A DNA stretch of 64,000 nucleotides, from assembly GCA_964059195.1 (NCBI GenBank), contig CAXKWD010000006.1:16454129-16518128 (forward strand), written 5' to 3'. A program made the position numbers and the translations under genes. The DNA comes from Ectobius pallidus. Its lineage: Eukaryota > Arthropoda > Insecta > Blattodea > Ectobiidae. This document shows, piece by piece, positions 28,883 to 38,923 of the stretch; the first letter of the stretch is position 1; each line of letters begins with the position of its first letter. The notes below the pieces were generated by a model. It worked only from the letters and a program-made list of their open reading frames with translations. It was not told the DNA's origin and did no database searches.

Positions 28883-31432
28883 CAGGGGTGCTCAAACGGT
28901 CGATCGCGATCGACTTGTCGATCGCGAGTGCTTTTTGAGTAGATCTCGAGAAGAAAAAAAAATTTAATAAGTAGGTAGGTAACTAATAAAATAACACTGC
29001 TTGCGGCAAAAGGTGGCTTTATCAAAGGAACGCGCGGCACTTGTCAAAGAAAAGCCGCGTTGTTTCTAGACTAGACAGTGGAGTCTAGTCTAGAAACAAC
29101 GAGAGACAGTACAGTCTAGTTTCGGGCGGCGCGTTTGACGGGAACATTCGAGACTTTCGTTCACGCCGATATAAATGTTGCGCCTGCAGGAATTGGAGTC
29201 ATTCTGAATTGTAACTTGATGGCGATACTACGTCGATAAGTACAAAGTTTATTATTAAATAGAAGAAAATGAGTGCAGTGAAGAAATCTAAAACGTATCA
29301 TTTTAATAAGGATTGGGAGGAAGAATTTTTCTTTTGTATGGTGAAGGATAAGTGCATTTGTGTTATTTGTCGTGCGTCAGTTGCAATACCTAAGCGTGGT
29401 AACTTAGAGAGGCATCATAAAACGGTTCATAAAAACTATGAAAAGGATTTTCCGCCACAGAGTGAATTAAGAAAACTAAAGGTACGTGATTTGATATCTT
29501 GTTTGAAAAAAGAACAATCCATGTTCACAAGACCAGTCAAACAATCAAAAGCTGCTACGATCGCGTCATTTAAAATATCTCATATATTGGCGAAACACAA
29601 GAAACCATTCGAAGATGGATCGGTGGTGAAGGAAGCATTTATTGAAGCGGGTGAGACTTTATTTGGAGATTTTAAAAATAAAACAGAAATCATGTCTGCT
29701 ATTAGAGAACTTCAGTTATCTCGTCCGACTGTCACAAGGCGTATTGAAGTCATGAGCCAGGACATCGCAGATAAACTAAAACATGATATCATGGAATGTA
29801 CATACTTTTCTTTACAGTTCGACGAATCCACCGATATGACAGACACTGCCCAGCTGTGTATTTTTATTCGGATGGTATTCAATGACATGTTGGCTAAGGA
29901 AGAATTTTTGACAATCATACCTCTGAAGGGGAAGACCCGTGGCGAAGATATATTTGACGTTTTCTTCAATTTTGTAAAAAACTACGAGCTACCAATATAT
30001 AAATTAGTGTGCATTACAACCGATGGAGCACCAGCAATGACTGGAAACAAAAACGGTTTTGTGGCATTGTGTCGAGCTAATGAAGAATTCCCTTCATTTT
30101 TTTCATTCCATTGCATTATACATCAACAAGTTTTGTGTTCAAAAGTTTTAAACACGGAGGAAATTATGGGCATTGCGACAAAAATTGTGAATTCCATCCG
30201 TGCACGTAGCTTGCAACGGCGGCTCTTTCAGTTGCAGTTGGAAGATAGGGAGTCAGCTGAACACACTGATTTAGTTCTTCACACGGACGTCAGGTGGTTG
30301 AGTCGCGGAAAATTCCTAGAAAGGTTTCAAGAATTATTGCCCGAAATAACAGCTTTTCTAGACGAAAGAGGTGATGACACTCAGATTTTGAAAAACGAAA
30401 AATGGCTAAATGATTTGGCATTTTTGACTGACATCACAATGCACTTAAACACCGTTAACTTGGAGCTTCAAGGTAAAGGAAAAACTATTATTGAGATGAT
30501 TAGCGCAGTAAACGCATTCAAAAGTAAATTGCAACTTATGATAGATCAACTGAAAAGAAAGGATCTGAAACATTTTCCGTCTTTGAAAGCAAGGATTCCT
30601 CAGTTGAATTATGATACGTATGAGGCTGAATTATCAAATATTTTGGGACAATTCGAAATGCGTTTTCATGATTGCAGTAAATTGGAAAATATAGCATCAT
30701 TTATGAGTTATCCTTTTTCATGTAAAAACATTGAGGAATTAGCTACTGAAATAGCCAGTCAGTTTAATATGAACTCATGTTCTGTTGAAAATGAGTTGGT
30801 GCAGATTATATCAGATATACATCTCAAAGCTACAGCATCTGATACAAATTTCTGGTGTTTTATATCTGAAGATAAATATCCGAATGTAAGGCAAATCGCC
30901 CTTCAACTGACGGCATTTTTTGGGTCAACTTACTTGTGCGAGTCTGCATTTTCTGAAATGAAGATAATTAAGTCAAAATATCGCAATCGACTAACTGACG
31001 ATCATATGTCATCATGCTTGCGATTAGCACTCAGTGGTTACGTACCATCTTATGAAAAGTATGCTGAGGACATGCAGTGCCACGCTTCAACATCCAAAGC
31101 CACTCCTTAGTTAAGTTTAACACCATATGTAACTCTTTTGTTTTGTAACAACCAATAAACTCGCAATTTTGAATAACTATGAGTTTTTTCATTGATATTG
31201 TAGAGAAGAACCTAACTAAACCTAACCCAAACCTTGACTAAAATAATGTACCTATACTGCGCAGAAAGCTAATATCTATATATGCTACGGTACGCCCTAC
31301 CTAGGTAGGTAGGGTGTATCGTGTATGTACGACAACCCTGCATCACACACACTTGCAGTCTCTCAGAGTCGATCGTAAGTAGTCTAAAAATATTGAGGTA
31401 GATCGCCAGCAGTTCAAGTTTGAGCACCCCTG
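28883..31432 (+). mobile_element. hAT (Buster-type) transposon, intact-looking, 2.55 kb
   Basis: TIRs caggggtgctcaaac and gtttgagcacccctg; 8-bp duplication ctctaaat at 28875-28882 and 31433-31440, form nnnTAnnn. Subterminal gatcgcgatcgac palindromic sequence near the left end. The insertion splits the gypsy 3' LTR cleanly: the flanks join to match the 5' LTR. It carries one uninterrupted transposase gene. Confidence 0.95.
29269..31110 (+). CDS. hAT transposase (GTF2IRD2/ZBED-like), full length
   Basis: 613 aa with no stop or frameshift, the right size for the family. A BED-like zinc finger is at ~31-54 (CVICRASV ... HHKTVH). The RNase H-like core shows LQFDESTDM (~187), ITTDGAPAMTG (~250), FHCIIHQQVL (~285) and TDVRWLSRG (~333). 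The C-terminal dimerisation region has YLCESAFSEMK and KYRNRLTDDH (~555-585). It excises and reinserts the element at 8-bp nnnTAnnn targets. The closest named relatives by motif are the hAT-derived part of vertebrate GTF2IRD2 and insect transposase copies. Intact TIRs, TSD and ORF suggest a recent and possibly active element. Confidence 0.94.
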   Translation: MSAVKKSKTYHFNKDWEEEFFFCMVKDKCICVICRASVAIPKRGNLERHHKTVHKNYEKDFPPQSELRKLKVRDLISCLKKEQSMFTRPVKQSKAATIASFKISHILAKHKKPFEDGSVVKEAFIEAGETLFGDFKNKTEIMSAIRELQLSRPTVTRRIEVMSQDIADKLKHDIMECTYFSLQFDESTDMTDTAQLCIFIRMVFNDMLAKEEFLTIIPLKGKTRGEDIFDVFFNFVKNYELPIYKLVCITTDGAPAMTGNKNGFVALCRANEEFPSFFSFHCIIHQQVLCSKVLNTEEIMGIATKIVNSIRARSLQRRLFQLQLEDRESAEHTDLVLHTDVRWLSRGKFLERFQELLPEITAFLDERGDDTQILKNEKWLNDLAFLTDITMHLNTVNLELQGKGKTIIEMISAVNAFKSKLQLMIDQLKRKDLKHFPSLKARIPQLNYDTYEAELSNILGQFEMRFHDCSKLENIASFMSYPFSCKNIEELATEIASQFNMNSCSVENELVQIISDIHLKATASDTNFWCFISEDKYPNVRQIALQLTAFFGSTYLCESAFSEMKIIKSKYRNRLTDDHMSSCLRLALSGYVPSYEKYAEDMQCHASTSKATP

Positions 31433-31440
31433 CTCTAAAT

Positions 31441-31831
31441 GGATCGCAAACAGGCCAGACATTGGGCTGGGTAAACCAGGAAATATAAGTGTCAACTTAG
31501 CGTTGCACAACGTATTCATAACTTGTTGATGATTTGCGGAATTGCATTTCAAAGGTGGTTGACAGTCTAGTAATTGCGAAATACGAAATAAGTATTTTAA
31601 AGTAGTAAAGTTAAGAAATACGCGGAAAAGGAAACTGCAAGTAAGGAGTTTTGGTTTGAAACGTCATGGGTGCCAAATGGATAGACGTATTGACGCACGA
31701 TGTTATAAAACGGGCGGACTGACCAGTTCGGCCCTCTTGCTACTCTACACTCTTCACGACGGGATCGACAGCACCCCGGTGCAAGTTTATTTTAATTTGT
31801 GTGTTACTCATCATGAAGTCAGTATGTAAGT
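31441..31831 (+). repeat. 3' LTR, piece 2 of 3
   Basis: Matches 20903-21293 of the 5' LTR with three substitutions seen (t/c, c/g and g/c). It ends at aagt, which recurs at 35848-35851. Confidence 0.95.
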
Positions 31832-34800
31832 TGAAACCGGACATTTCCTCATACGAACCGGACTTTTTCCCCGATATTATAGTAAAATTCCTCAACTTCA
31901 AACATCAATAACTTAATAAATAAAATAATGACAATAAAACAAATTATACCAATAGAAAGAGAGAAACACCCCCTTCAATTTCATATACTACACTAAACTT
32001 TTAATTAACCCCTTCAATCATTTTAATCGGACATTATAATTAACTTCCATAGTTTTAATCCGACAGACTTGAGACTTAGATCATTCGATTCAGCTAAAAT
32101 CAACCCACAAAATGGAAATAGTATTAACTCTGATAGCCTTCAGCTATCACAGTTACTATCACAAATATATTTAGTAGGAGGAGACTTCCTGTATGACAGA
32201 CTTTAAGACCACAGTGTCGAGATGTCACTTAAAATTAATGACCCAACGAACATTAACGCATTTTAACCGAAGAAAGATTCAAACAAGCTAGCAGAAAACC
32301 AAGATCTCCTCCAATTAAGTAAAACCCTAGGTTGAAACCATCCAATAGCAACAATTCACCCCTCCACCTACCCAGGAGATATTATCAAAGAGCCCCCAAG
32401 TCACAGCATCTTTTTGGATCAGAAGACAGACGACGAATCTACGACACTAAGACAGAGCCTTCAGCTAACTTTTATAACATGGACTAAACTACAATATTCT
32501 ATAAATATTCAACTTCAAAGATATCGAATCCGCGCATTATAAATAGATCAATTTAGTATAATATAACATCGCCGCGCGTCAGTATTAACCTACGGAAGTA
32601 GAGATTGTATAAGTGATTTTTGTTAAAGTAATTAAACTTAAAACGTACCCGGTGCATAACTAGTAAAGTTGCCCGCGAGATAAAAAGGAAGTATTAATAA
32701 TCCGCGCCATATAAATAGAATCGACGGAATAATTATTGTGAATAGTGAAGAAGCGCGTAAGAAGTGAATATTATCATAGTCTTAGACATTGCAACAACAA
32801 CTTATAATTACTACGACATCACCCCTTGGACTTACATCATCTTATGAAAAGACTCAATAATACAACTTTTACATTTCAGAACAAACCTTTTTATTTAGAA
32901 TATAGATAGAAATTGAAAAGATCACAAACATTTTATTTCACCTAGTTCATCCTGATTTGCCTATTCGTTCCCTCGGACAATTTCTCTAGCCACCGACCCG
33001 TTATTAAGAATCTCGTGCATAAATCTATCAACTGAGCTACTAGCCGGCAATAACCCCTTTTCGACAACCAGAATCGCCCAACACCAGTGCTCCCCGGTAG
33101 GACTGTGGTATACATGGTCTCCCAACTTGGCGCCAACTAACCCGAATTAAAGTGCAACGACCAAAAATTAGGTTATGTAAAAAATTAAATGTTGCTTAAG
33201 AATGAAATGTTGCTAGAGTTAATTTAATTATAATAGAATAGGTTAATAAAAGGGGTCACTAGGTTAAATGAAGAGACTCCTACAAATGGAATTAATCTGA
33301 TATCCAAAATATATATTATGTAATAACTGATACTTATTTGCAGGTACCAAAAACTTCCATACTAATAATATCTCACTTTAATATAACTTGGAAGAGCATG
33401 TGGACAATTCCCAGCAAGGCCGAAGATCCATCTCCAATACAGGTTAAGAAGGAAGGGAGAGCAAGAGGGCAATCGCACTTGACCATAAATTCGCAAAATT
33501 CCAACAATGAGATTTAATGTATAATATAACAATGTACAGTATAAGGTCTACCTTAAATAAATGACAATAAATAGTAATGACTAGAAATTGATTATTAAAT
33601 GCCCAAGATCTCTAACTATTAAGCTATCTTTCATGTACCAAGAGTAATTCAAATTGCAAATCCAATAAACTCCAAAGGTTAAGTTGGTATACTTTAAATA
33701 AATATGCATGGATCACTAATAAAGACTAGGCCTATCAAAGGTCAATGCCAGGCGGAGTAATTTAGAATAATAGGCTGGCAAAAGAAAATCAAAGTTCACA
33801 ACTATGTACAGTTGATATTAAAGAAATATCCAGAATAAATACTAATTAGGCCTACCTAATTACCAATAGTAGGGAATATATATTAAAGTAATTTAGAATC
33901 ACCAAAAGACTAGAAATAACTTTAGAAAAATTTACTCATGAACTATAATTAGGCCTATCCAATACCCAATAGTAGATAATATATTTTAAAGTATTAGAAT
34001 ATACAAAGGGGAAGAGAGACTGAGAATTTATTTTAGAATATGCTTAAGAAATACTACGGAAGAAGGGTAATCTGGTCGATCAAATTTGCAATCGAAAATA
34101 ATAATAATAATTTGGAATGAAAAGAAAAATGAAAACGGTAAGCAAAATCCAAAACGCGAGAGTAATTAAATAACAAGGAAGGACAAATATAAAATCAAAG
34201 ATAAACTAAATAATCAGAAGATTACGTTTGAAAAAGGAATATAATATTAGAGAATAATTATGTAAAGAAAGCAAAAACTAGACAGGGTAAGTTAAGAAAA
34301 TCAGCCAGCAAACAGCCAAAAATATAAATGCAATTTCAAATTAGCAAATAACAGGAAAATGTCAAATACAAAAAACAGAGAATGAAGGAACCCAGCTACA
34401 CGCAATATAGCCAGAAAGAACAGTCCAGAAGATTTTATGAAACAATGGGTGCAGAAAATATAGAAAATATATTTATTAGCAAAGGGGCTGAACTACTTGT
34501 ACCAAACTAATCGTGTACCTTGATAGGGATGTACAATGGAAGAAACTAGCTTGTAGAAAAAAAAAGGAAAGATATTAATAATTACAAAATCTCAAAAGAA
34601 AAATATAAGGCAAATCTAACTGGTGTGTATCACTATACAAGAAGGGAGGTTAATGTCCGTAAATATAGAAGGAATGTCTGGCATGACCTAACATGGTGAA
34701 CTTTGCACGCCCCAGAAAGTTCCACATAATTATGCAAATTAGCTAGACAATATTTAACTTGCAACCAGAAAATATATTACGTGAAGTAACTATATGGACC

Positions 34801-35847
34801 AGAACAATATATTAACTAACTCCACCTCATAAGTAGCTGAATAATAATTTACATAAAAATCTATGACATTATACAATTTCAAACATCAGAGTGCTAATAT
34901 CTTTCTGACCATTCTGCCTAAGGAAGGGAACCAGAAGAATTTATAAGCAATACAATTTTTACAGGCAAGATCACAAGTTAACAAATGCAATACGACTAAC
35001 AGATTAATTAAATTTATTGATATAGGGAAGTGAAATTTAACATTAAATTTGAGACAGTGAAAATTCAAGTTAAGGAATAATGTAAATATATATATCATCT
35101 GGGCCAGCAATTACATTACCAGATCTACCCAAGATGCAACGGGGAAAGCAAATGGCGACGATACGCCCACTAGAAAAATTCTTTCAGTAAGCATAAATGA
35201 AATGGGAAATACTAATATTTCTATCAGAGAAACTTGAAACAATGATATAGCAAAATATGGGTATTTAGAAAATGTATGAAATAATTCTTAGTGGAAAACT
35301 AACATTTCATGAACAAGAGGAATCTAACACTACAGAGTTACTGATCTCAAACGGACACATTCTAACATGGGCATTTTCATGATGCCTTGAAATAATGAAC
35401 TTGATACCAAACTTGTTCCATATCCACACGGTCCATGACTATAAGTGCTTGAGGTTAACTAACTCTGAAAATACATCTTTCCCTGTCCTTTCCTACCTCA
35501 GTTATCTTAACACCAAAATATGAATATAGGCATAATGTGCTGAAGGCACTTGAAATTAGTTTTAGATAATAAATAGTGACGACATCGCTACTCACACAGA
35601 CAACCGGAGGGTCCGACTCGTCCTCGCAGCTCCCACACTAACTAGGCAGTTGCCAAATACAGTCTGATTGACTGCAAGAACCAAAGCCACCATTACGGCT
35701 CGGTATGCAGCGGCGAAGTCGTGCACTACTTACGTCAGAGAGAGTGTAGACGGAGGGGATGGAATCGCGGCAATTTTAAACAGCGTTACAAAAGTACAGC
35801 TATAAAATGGCACCCAACTCTGTTAGGGCAACTAAAGAACTGCTATA
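31832..35847. mobile_element. 4,016-bp insertion of unknown class in the LTR
   Basis: Inserted in the 3' LTR with a 4-bp aagt duplication (31828-31831, 35848-35851). No coding ORF of note. The plus strand is A-rich and T-poor over ~33,800-34,600. A run of ~110-bp imperfect repeats with aggcctat(c) and ccaatagta occurs at ~33700-34010. The right end is GC-richer. A sequence on the plus strand at ~33127 (tggcgccaactaacccg) resembles a primer-binding site, but I found no matching LTR pair at the ends. It could be a decayed large non-autonomous LTR-type element; I cannot classify it. Confidence 0.7.
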
Positions 35848-35851
35848 AAGT

Positions 35852-36064
35852 ACACTATGTAATTTCAATTTATTTTAATATTAATAAACCTAGTCATTTT
35901 GTTATTTTGGGTAAAACTAGCTTTTGTGATTTGCGCATGGAGATGTTCCGTTCCTTGCCCTTGTCCTCGTGGTTAAGATGCAAATATATATATTGAGCCA
36001 TCCTGATAAATCGTGTCCCGGGGTAAAAGGTGTCAGAATAAATATAGGACCCTGGGATACGACA
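35852..36064 (+). repeat. 3' LTR, piece 3 of 3
   Basis: Matches 21294-21506 of the 5' LTR with one substitution seen (g/c in cgtgtgccgggg). The three pieces sum to 644 bp, the full LTR length. Confidence 0.95.
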
Positions 36065-36206
36065 TTTCGACTCGTTTGGCAATTTACCTCCTCCTAAAGA
36101 AATTGTTAAGTATTTACGACGGGTGAGCATAAAATATAATGCTAATTCATATCAAAATTTTGATACGGAAATCTGCGGTCATTTCTGTTTAGCATTTTTA
36201 TTATAA
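36065..36206 (+). pseudogene. Polinton protease (adenain-like), 3' part
   Basis: After the duplicated TTTC the frame resumes with DSFGNLPPPKEI and the catalytic-Cys motif CGHFCLAFL, then TAA at 36204-36206. Joined conceptually with 20662-20862, the His, Asp/Glu-region and Cys motifs of the adenain fold are all present. The gene is split by 15.2 kb of retrotransposon. In Polintons this protease matures capsid proteins, commonly at Gly-Gly sites. Confidence 0.85.
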
Positions 36207-36230
36207 TCATTTCGCCCACAATTTGCTAGT

Positions 36231-36281
36231 TATAAAAGGCATGTTCCGAAATATTGTAAAACAGTCTCTTAAAGGTGCATC
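36231..36281 (+). promoter_or_regulatory. TATA box for capsid gene cluster
   Basis: TATAAAA at 36231-36237 and acagtc about 30 bp later (36261), with the minor capsid ATG at 36282. This could drive the whole run of capsid genes to 38893. Confidence 0.5.
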
Positions 36282-37067
36282 ATGATATCAAACGTATTTA
36301 CGCTCACGGGAGCATCGACAGTTTTATCACAGGATTATCATCCTACGATAGATCTGGATCCTGAATTGACATATGAAATAGCATTACTTAATTTAAACAC
36401 CTATCACGCAATACCTAATATTACGGATAAGAATAACAGTTTTGCTATAGAACTCAAGGACGGAAACGATCTCCGTCCCGATACTGCCGTGAAAAAGTAC
36501 ACACTTCATATTCCTACGGGCACATATGAAATTGATGATATTGAGGCTGCAATGATTACCGAAACAGAAAAGCAAATGCATATAGCACAAAACAAGCCAA
36601 CAGGCCTTAGAGGATTTTATTTAAAAACCAATGCTTCCACACTAAAGGTGGAATTAACATCGCCAGTGCCGATCACATTTCAAGTACCGAACTCTCTGGG
36701 ATCGGTTCTAGGATTTAATACTACCTTGCCAGAGGATAATCAAAGAGAAAAATGTTTACATAATAATATGGTCCAATCAACGTATCCTCCTAATATATTT
36801 GCAGTAAACGTTATAAGAGTCGAGTGCAATTTGGCGACGGGCTCATTCACGAATGGTAATCCGACTCATACATTACATGAATTCTTTCCGACAGTTGCAC
36901 CTGGCTTTAAGATATCTTTAGCGCCATCGAATTTAATTTATATGCCCCTGAAACATACAACATCAATCAACAACATCACTGTCAAGTTACTGGACCAGGA
37001 AGGGAATATAATCGATAATAGCGGAGAAGAGCTACGGTTCGTCTGCATATCAGAGCCCGTTAAATAA
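36282..37067 (+). CDS. Polinton minor capsid (penton-like) protein
   Basis: 261 aa, intact. The sequence pattern matches Polinton minor capsid proteins, predicted single jelly-roll pentons. It opens with MISNVFTLTG, then the characteristic YEIALLNLNTYHAIPNI and later TGTYEIDDIE, PVPITFQVPNSLGSVLGF, and a beta-rich C-terminus. It would occupy the vertices of an icosahedral particle beside the major capsid protein. Its stop overlaps the ATG of the next small gene (taATG at 37065-37069), so the cluster is tightly packed. Identification rests on recognised sequence signatures and position. Confidence 0.85.
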   Translation: MISNVFTLTGASTVLSQDYHPTIDLDPELTYEIALLNLNTYHAIPNITDKNNSFAIELKDGNDLRPDTAVKKYTLHIPTGTYEIDDIEAAMITETEKQMHIAQNKPTGLRGFYLKTNASTLKVELTSPVPITFQVPNSLGSVLGFNTTLPEDNQREKCLHNNMVQSTYPPNIFAVNVIRVECNLATGSFTNGNPTHTLHEFFPTVAPGFKISLAPSNLIYMPLKHTTSINNITVKLLDQEGNIIDNSGEELRFVCISEPVK

Positions 37068-37231
37068 TGGGGCTTGATTTTAGTGGACCCAAACATAGTA
37101 TTAAAACAAAACCTAAAACCAAATCCTTCAGTTCAACACGTAGTGTCAAACAGTTAACTCTAGCTAACAAATCCTTCCTCCAACTGTTGGGATATCGAGT
37201 TAATAGAAATGGGTCCGTTAGACGTCGCTGA
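37067..37231 (+). CDS. Small basic Polinton protein (54 aa)
   Basis: 54 codons from an ATG overlapping the minor capsid stop, ending 23 nt inside the major capsid gene. Rich in Lys, Arg and Ser, with a C-terminal LTLANKSFLQLLGYRV segment that I recall from similarly placed small ORFs in insect Polintons. The role is unknown. Its position and charge suggest a core or capsid-cement peptide (guess). The overlaps on both sides, with coding-like composition, argue that it is real. Confidence 0.6.
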   Translation: MGLDFSGPKHSIKTKPKTKSFSSTRSVKQLTLANKSFLQLLGYRVNRNGSVRRR

Positions 37232-38402
37232 GGATACTGCCTTTTCGGAGTCAGTTACAGAGTATGAATATCACTATTTTAGTCCCACTAATATTACCGC
37301 TATTAACGAAAGTGATGAGATTCAAATACAAATTCATAGCCAGGAGTCACAACTACTTCCATCCCGAAGCAATATTATATTAACCGGTGAAGTGACAAAA
37401 GATGATGGTACTGCATTTACTGGTAAACTGGCTATGAATGGCCTAGTCAATCTTTTTGATGAAATTCGACTCGAGGTCAATGGAGAAATTATAGACAGAA
37501 CACGCTATCCTGGGTTTGCAAGCCTTATGAAGGGATTGTGCTCTTATGATGGTCAGAAATGTAAGCAACTTGAAAATATGGGATGGTGTCGTAACTTAAA
37601 AGATGACCCTAAAATATTAGATAATGGGAAATTTAACGTCAGTATCCCATTAAGTCATGTATTGGGTACGGCGGAAGATTTTCAAAAGATTGTGTTAAAC
37701 GCTCGACTGAAGCTTGTATTGCAGAGAGCAAGAAATAGTATAAACGTGACGGTGGAAGAGAGTAAAGTTAAGCTGACGGAAGTGATATGGAACATGCCTA
37801 TGCTTCGAGTATCAGATCAGCAGAGATTGAAATTATCAAAATATATGGAAAAGGATTCCGCTCTACCAATTGCCTTCAGAGAGTGGCAGATGTTCGTACA
37901 TCCAAATGTTCCCCAGACAACGAAATTGACTTGGAATAATTCTACAGTCCCACAACTACAGAAGCCAAGATATGTCATCTTCGGAATACAAACCGACCGA
38001 GAAAAAGTAGGAGGGGATCCGTCAAAGTTCGATTTAAACAAAACAACAGATGTGCAGTTATATCTACAGGACAAGAAGTATCCTTATCAATCCTTCGATA
38101 TTGATGCTAATAATAATCGATATGCCATATTACATGATCGATTCTGTGCATTCGCAAACTCATATTATGGACACTCCTCTGGCCCGATGTTAAATAGAGA
38201 GGAATTCGTGTCAAAGGCTCCACTTTTCGTCATCGACTGTTCCAAGCAACAGGAGGAAATAAAAACAGGGGCCGTAAATATAAGAGCCGAAATCACTGCT
38301 TCAGAAAACTTACCTCCTAACACTAAGATCTACTGCCTCGCTATACATGACAGGAAACTGAAGTATAGACCACTCTCGGGCATTGTCACAAATATTATAT
38401 AA
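37209..38402 (+). CDS. Polinton major capsid protein (double jelly-roll)
   Basis: 397 aa, intact. It resembles hexon-type double jelly-roll capsid proteins of Polintons and adintoviruses in length, composition and signature segments: a polar N-terminus; NLFDEIRLEVNGEIIDRTRYPG near residue 90 (core LEVNGEIID); a mid-region LKLVLQRA; and a late VFIFGIQT-like strand (YVIFGIQTDR). It would form the trimeric capsomers. It starts within the end of the 54-aa gene and is followed after 2 nt by the next ATG (38405), suggesting coupled translation from one mRNA. Confidence 0.88.
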   Translation: MGPLDVAEDTAFSESVTEYEYHYFSPTNITAINESDEIQIQIHSQESQLLPSRSNIILTGEVTKDDGTAFTGKLAMNGLVNLFDEIRLEVNGEIIDRTRYPGFASLMKGLCSYDGQKCKQLENMGWCRNLKDDPKILDNGKFNVSIPLSHVLGTAEDFQKIVLNARLKLVLQRARNSINVTVEESKVKLTEVIWNMPMLRVSDQQRLKLSKYMEKDSALPIAFREWQMFVHPNVPQTTKLTWNNSTVPQLQKPRYVIFGIQTDREKVGGDPSKFDLNKTTDVQLYLQDKKYPYQSFDIDANNNRYAILHDRFCAFANSYYGHSSGPMLNREEFVSKAPLFVIDCSKQQEEIKTGAVNIRAEITASENLPPNTKIYCLAIHDRKLKYRPLSGIVTNII

Positions 38403-38404
38403 AA

Positions 38405-38893
38405 ATGTCTGCTTGTGTGTTAGATGTCCAAGGATTCTATACAGCTAATAATAAATTCATCGCCAAGGAGGTTGCTGTGATGTGTGGTGAGAAAATGGCA
38501 CATTTCGTGTTTCTTCCTCCCGATGACGTTGTTCCAAACGTCAAATCAAAATACTTTCTTGAACATGTGTTCCATGGGCTGAAGTGGGATGTTGGATTTG
38601 TACCTTATAACAAATTAAAGCCCATGCTTCAAGAGTGTGTGAAATATAATATGGATGTGTATGTGAAAGGATTGTCCAAAAAGATGTTTTTTGAAAGTGT
38701 TTTAAACAGATACATTTCGGACTTAGAATTACATGGCTGTCCTAGCCTGGAGTCATTGAAGAACAATCTAGATGTACAAAGAAATCAGTTAAAGTGTATG
38801 TTCCATTGTGTTAATACTACAAAGTGTGCTTTAACCAATGTTAGCGTTTTACAGTTTTGGTGGAATAAAAAAAATAATATGGCTTTGTATTAA
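38405..38893 (+). CDS. Conserved Polinton-associated protein, unknown function
   Basis: 162 aa, intact, starting 2 nt after the major capsid stop. The pattern VLDVQGFYTANNKFIAKEV, HGLKWDVG.VPY, MDVYVKGLSKK, then C-x-H ... CAL.NV.VL.FWW near the end recurs in many insect proteins of unknown function that I associate with Polintons. The N-terminal Asp followed by a later YVKG segment could fit an RNase H-like/exonuclease fold; this is only a possibility. No membrane segment or signal peptide. Confidence 0.6.
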   Translation: MSACVLDVQGFYTANNKFIAKEVAVMCGEKMAHFVFLPPDDVVPNVKSKYFLEHVFHGLKWDVGFVPYNKLKPMLQECVKYNMDVYVKGLSKKMFFESVLNRYISDLELHGCPSLESLKNNLDVQRNQLKCMFHCVNTTKCALTNVSVLQFWWNKKNNMALY

Positions 38894-38923
38894 AATACTT
38901 TTTTATTATTACTTCCCATCATC

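Larger units (their letters stand above)
20863..36064 (+). mobile_element. Ty3/gypsy errantivirus-like retrotransposon (with nested insertions)
   Basis: 5' LTR 20863-21506, gag, pol, env-like gene, purine tract, and a 3' LTR starting at 28843 that is split into three pieces by two later insertions. Without these the element is about 8.6 kb. By eye I count four substitutions between the 644-bp LTRs, so it is fairly young relative to the Polinton it disrupts. It has lesions in pol and env, so it is probably not autonomous. Confidence 0.95.

Noticed and set aside
32942..33136. Minus-strand stretch with tagctcagttgat, resembling a tRNA box A
   Set aside because: No box B at the right distance and no tRNA fold.
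33127..33145. Primer-binding-site-like tggcgcc word taken as evidence of an LTR element
   Set aside because: No LTR pair with TG...CA ends is visible around it, so it was not used for classification.
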